Positions 14,437 to 15,460 of a DNA stretch of 15,460 nt are shown one piece after another. This DNA is from an uncultured Bacilli bacterium (GTDB taxonomy: Bacteria; Bacillota_I; Bacilli_A; RF39; UBA660): NCBI GenBank assembly GCA_947630865.1, contig CANRJE010000022.1:1-15460 (forward strand). Reading direction: 5' to 3'. The stretch's first letter is position 1, and every line of letters starts with the position of its first letter. The position numbers were made by a program, and so were the translations under genes. Under the pieces are notes generated by a model, which was not told the origin of the DNA, searched no databases, and saw only the letters and a list, made by a program, of their open reading frames with translations.

Positions 14437-15285
14437 ATGTTAAAAGGAAAACCATTTGTAAAGTGGGCAGGTGGAAAAAGATGTATTGTTGATAAACTTG
14501 TAAAATTATCTCCTCATGATTATGATACATATTATGAACCTTTTGTTGGTGGAGGTGCTTTATTATTTGAATTATCACCAAAAAAAGCCGTAATAAATGA
14601 TTATAATGAGGAATTAATGAATGTTTATAATTGTATTAAAGATGAAAATAAATTTATTTCTATGTGTAATGAATTAAATAAACACGAAGCAAATCATTCT
14701 GAAGAATATTATTATAAAATAAGAGATATAGATAAAGATAAGAAAAAGTATAGTAAGTTAGATGATTATAAAAGAGCTGCCAGAACAATTTATTTGAATA
14801 AGGCTTGCTTTAATGGTTTATATAGAGTTAATAGTAAAAATGAATTTAATGTACCATTTGGTAAAAAGTTAAAGGTTAATACTTATGATGGTGTAAATTT
14901 AGGTATTATTTATTCATTTCTTAATTTAAATGACATAAGGATTTTATCTACTGATTTTGAAAATTCAGTAAAAGATGCTAAAAAGGGAGATTTTATATAT
15001 TTTGATCCTCCTTATGATTCTGATAAATCTATTTTTAATAGTTATACTGAAAATGGTTTTGGAAAAGAAGAACAAAAGAGATTATCAGAAGTGTTTAAAG
15101 ATTTGGATAAAAGAGGTTGTTATGTGATGCTTTCTAACTATAATACTTCTTTAATTAAGGAACTTTATAAGGATTATAACTTTAATTATGTAGAAACACA
15201 AAGAAATATAGGTGCAAAAGCTAAAGATAGAGGTATCGTGGAAGAAGTAATTATTACAAATTTTAAAAATAAAGAAGGATTTTAA
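14437..15285 (+). CDS. DNA adenine-N6 methyltransferase, Dam/DpnM type (predicted GATC)
   Basis: A 282-residue S-adenosylmethionine-dependent methyltransferase of the alpha (D12 class) group that includes Dam and DpnM; DpnM is about the same length. Motif order is typical: KWAGGK (9-14), SAM-binding EPFVGGGA (34-41), then catalytic DPPY (190-193) followed by FNSYTENGF (200-208). The YLNKACFNGLYRVN stretch (119-132) matches the conserved segment before the recognition domain in GATC enzymes. The expected product is N6-methyladenine in GATC; the target is inferred from family resemblance. The ATG follows AGAGGAGGA at good spacing. A second, DpnA-like methyltransferase starts 40 bp downstream with no promoter between, so the pair probably protects against a DpnII-like endonuclease beyond the window. 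An orphan methyltransferase pair is the alternative. Confidence 0.95.
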   Translation: MLKGKPFVKWAGGKRCIVDKLVKLSPHDYDTYYEPFVGGGALLFELSPKKAVINDYNEELMNVYNCIKDENKFISMCNELNKHEANHSEEYYYKIRDIDKDKKKYSKLDDYKRAARTIYLNKACFNGLYRVNSKNEFNVPFGKKLKVNTYDGVNLGIIYSFLNLNDIRILSTDFENSVKDAKKGDFIYFDPPYDSDKSIFNSYTENGFGKEEQKRLSEVFKDLDKRGCYVMLSNYNTSLIKELYKDYNFNYVETQRNIGAKAKDRGIVEEVIITNFKNKEGF

Positions 15286-15325
15286 GGATAAAAAGATAAT
15301 AATTAATATAGGAGGTAGTCTATCA

Positions 15326-15460
15326 GTGAAAAAGAAATATTATTATGAAACAGGTAATTTTAAACTTATTTTAGGTGATTCTTTAAAAGAATTAAAAAAA
15401 ATAGAGCCTAAAAGTATTGATATGATATTTGCTGATCCTCCTTACTTTTTATCAGGTGAT
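15326..15460 (+). CDS. Second DNA methyltransferase, DpnA-like, N-terminal 45 codons
   Basis: The frame opens at GTG (15326), nine bases after GGAGGT (15311-15316), and is still open at the window end. The next in-frame ATG is codon 33, inside the conserved core, so GTG is the likely start. FKLILGDSLKELKKI (12-26) followed by IDMIFADPPYFLSGD (31-45) is typical of beta-group amino-methyltransferases, in which the catalytic DPPY comes before the SAM-binding motif. This is the order in DpnA, the second methylase of DpnII-type systems, which can also act on single-stranded DNA. It sits directly behind the Dam/DpnM-type gene, probably in one operon. Only the N-terminus is visible, so the SAM motif, the length and any endonuclease gene cannot be confirmed. 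Confidence 0.85.
   Translation, partial: MKKKYYYETGNFKLILGDSLKELKKIEPKSIDMIFADPPYFLSGD

Noticed and set aside
1..15460. Mollicute genetic code (TGA as Trp)
   Set aside because: All Trp residues are TGG and the long frames contain no TGA; absence of TGA stops is explained by low GC and few genes.
1..15460. CRISPR array, insertion sequence, tRNA or rRNA genes
   Set aside because: No regularly spaced repeats, no transposase frame or terminal repeats, and no cloverleaf or rRNA-like sequence was seen.

Overview
The window is very AT-rich (clearly under 30% GC by eye) and uses the standard code: Trp is TGG throughout, TGA is never read as sense, and every visible stop is TAA or TAG. A sortase with a thioester adhesin, a pyruvate:ferredoxin oxidoreductase and a glmS ribozyme together point to an anaerobic, low-GC Bacillota (Firmicutes), probably gut-associated. 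I cannot name a genus.

Left part (1-6278). The 3' end of thrS converges on a minus-strand Cof-type HAD phosphatase, and the two share a bidirectional terminator (528-552). A divergent intergenic region (1260-1394) carries a promoter for each side. The rightward gene (1395-2759) is an unrecognised 454-residue protein. It appears to be a HAD-fold protein split by a helical insertion of about 245 residues. After its terminator comes a 15-bp perfect dyad, an extended -10 promoter and a complete single-chain pyruvate:ferredoxin oxidoreductase gene (2853-6278).

Surface operon (6342-10013). One promoter drives three tightly packed genes: a secreted thioester-domain adhesin with two CnaB/SpaA-type isopeptide domains, a sortase whose gene overlaps the adhesin's 3' end, and an unrecognised five-TM protein with a cytoplasmic tail of about 245 residues. 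A strong terminator closes the unit. The adhesin and sortase are the likely substrate-enzyme pair, and the membrane protein is an unexplained partner.

Cell-wall precursor and repair genes (10037-14083). The 308-bp gap 9939-10246 holds that terminator, a near-consensus promoter, a 5' hairpin and a glmS ribozyme. glmS (glucosamine-6-phosphate synthase) follows, with its terminator overlapping its stop codon. recG comes next, from its own promoter.

Right edge (14084-15460). The 353-bp gap after recG contains a probable standalone structured RNA of about 90 nt (hairpin, candidate pseudoknot, GAAA-capped terminator). Then come a Dam/DpnM-type adenine methyltransferase and the first 45 codons of a second, DpnA-like methyltransferase. 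This looks like the start of a DpnII-type restriction-modification locus cut by the window edge. No tRNA, rRNA, insertion sequence or CRISPR array was seen.
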